Below, piece after piece: positions 5,499 through 5,726 of a DNA stretch of 5,726 bases. Made by a program: the position numbers and the translations under genes. The number at the start of each line of letters is the position of its first letter. The first letter of the stretch is position 1. Under the pieces are notes generated by a model. That model saw nothing but the letters and a program-made list of their open reading frames with translations, searched no databases and was not told the origin of the DNA. This DNA is from Gammaproteobacteria bacterium. GTDB taxonomy: Bacteria; Pseudomonadota; Gammaproteobacteria; Pseudomonadales; GM7GCV1. The DNA lies in the NCBI GenBank assembly GCA_030830945.1, contig JAURLY010000087.1:1-5726 (forward strand). Reading direction: 5' to 3'.

Positions 5499-5567
5499 TA
5501 TTCTCCGTGCGTTCGTCCATAGGGTATCTTCACCTTAGTGCCACTTTAGCGACTGAGTCCAATTTCT

Positions 5568-5726
5568 ATGAAGTTCATGTTGATTGTTCTGATCACGATG
5601 GGATCACCAGTGATTGGCGAAAAATCCAGATCTTTCGAACTGAAGATTCCTCAAGAGAGCAAGGAACAATGTCTCAAGTCTGCGGATACTTTTCGGTTCT
5701 CACTACCAGTGATCTCAATGGAGACA
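5568..5726 (+). CDS. Putative secreted small protein, 3'-truncated by the window edge
   Basis: An open frame of 53 codons runs from ATG 5568 to the last base with no stop. The N-terminus MKFMLIVLITMGSPVIGEKS looks like a short signal peptide: one Lys, then a hydrophobic core at about 4-16, then a polar region, with possible cleavage near residue 17. The mature part begins KSRSFELKIPQESKEQCLKSAD and contains one Cys (residue 35 of the precursor), fitting a small periplasmic or exported protein. No family was recognised. The Shine-Dalgarno is poor (GAG about 10 bases before the ATG). It is divergent from the small - strand gene, with 80 bases between their starts. Doubt remains because an open frame of this length can occur by chance. 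Confidence 0.5.
   Translation, partial: MKFMLIVLITMGSPVIGEKSRSFELKIPQESKEQCLKSADTFRFSLPVISMET

Noticed and set aside
5488..5520. Eleven-residue N-terminal extension of the small - strand gene from ATG 5520
   Set aside because: The extension is polar, precedes the natural first strand, and would include the GGAG site that serves ATG 5487.

Overview
The window reads as ordinary chromosomal DNA of a Gram-negative proteobacterium, most likely an alphaproteobacterium of moderate, somewhat AT-leaning base composition. This rests on the look of the proteins: a fused ABC membrane/ATPase protein followed by a cyclic-nucleotide-binding protein and a small methyltransferase, a trio I associate from memory with Alphaproteobacteria. 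It was not checked by any search. No tRNA, rRNA, CRISPR array, insertion sequence or phage gene was seen.

Layout. Bases 1-822 hold the 3' part of an aldo/keto reductase gene whose N-terminus lies off the window; a perfect 11-bp hairpin (837-862) follows it. After an AT-rich gap of about 200 bases comes a tight four-gene run on the + strand (1028-4970) with gaps of only 3, 12 and 7 bases, probably one operon: (i) a large ABC exporter-like fusion protein, (ii) a stand-alone cyclic-nucleotide-binding domain protein with no DNA-binding domain, (iii) a small class I SAM-dependent methyltransferase, (iv) a CsaA-type tRNA-binding protein. The gap 4971-5226 has no credible gene but holds several hairpins that suit a convergent terminator region. 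A small ferredoxin-fold-like protein of unknown function is on the - strand (5227-5487). An apparently secreted small protein begins divergently from it at 5568 and runs off the right edge.

The most unusual item is the ABC protein. Its transmembrane half looks like a normal six-helix exporter domain. Its nucleotide-binding half keeps the Walker A lysine and a perfect LSGGQ signature, but the Walker A Ser/Thr, the Q-loop Gln, the Walker B Asp, the catalytic Glu and the H-loop His are all replaced. In addition, the stretch between Q-loop and signature, usually about 75-80 residues, is about 350 residues here and contains three copies of an (E/D)N(L/I)LFG-centred module, so the helical subdomain appears to have been reiterated in place. 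Because the next gene is a cyclic-nucleotide (or similar ligand) sensor without an output domain, a reasonable hypothesis is a ligand-gated, ATP-binding but poorly hydrolysing membrane complex. The substrate, the ligand and the part played by the methyltransferase cannot be told from the sequence.
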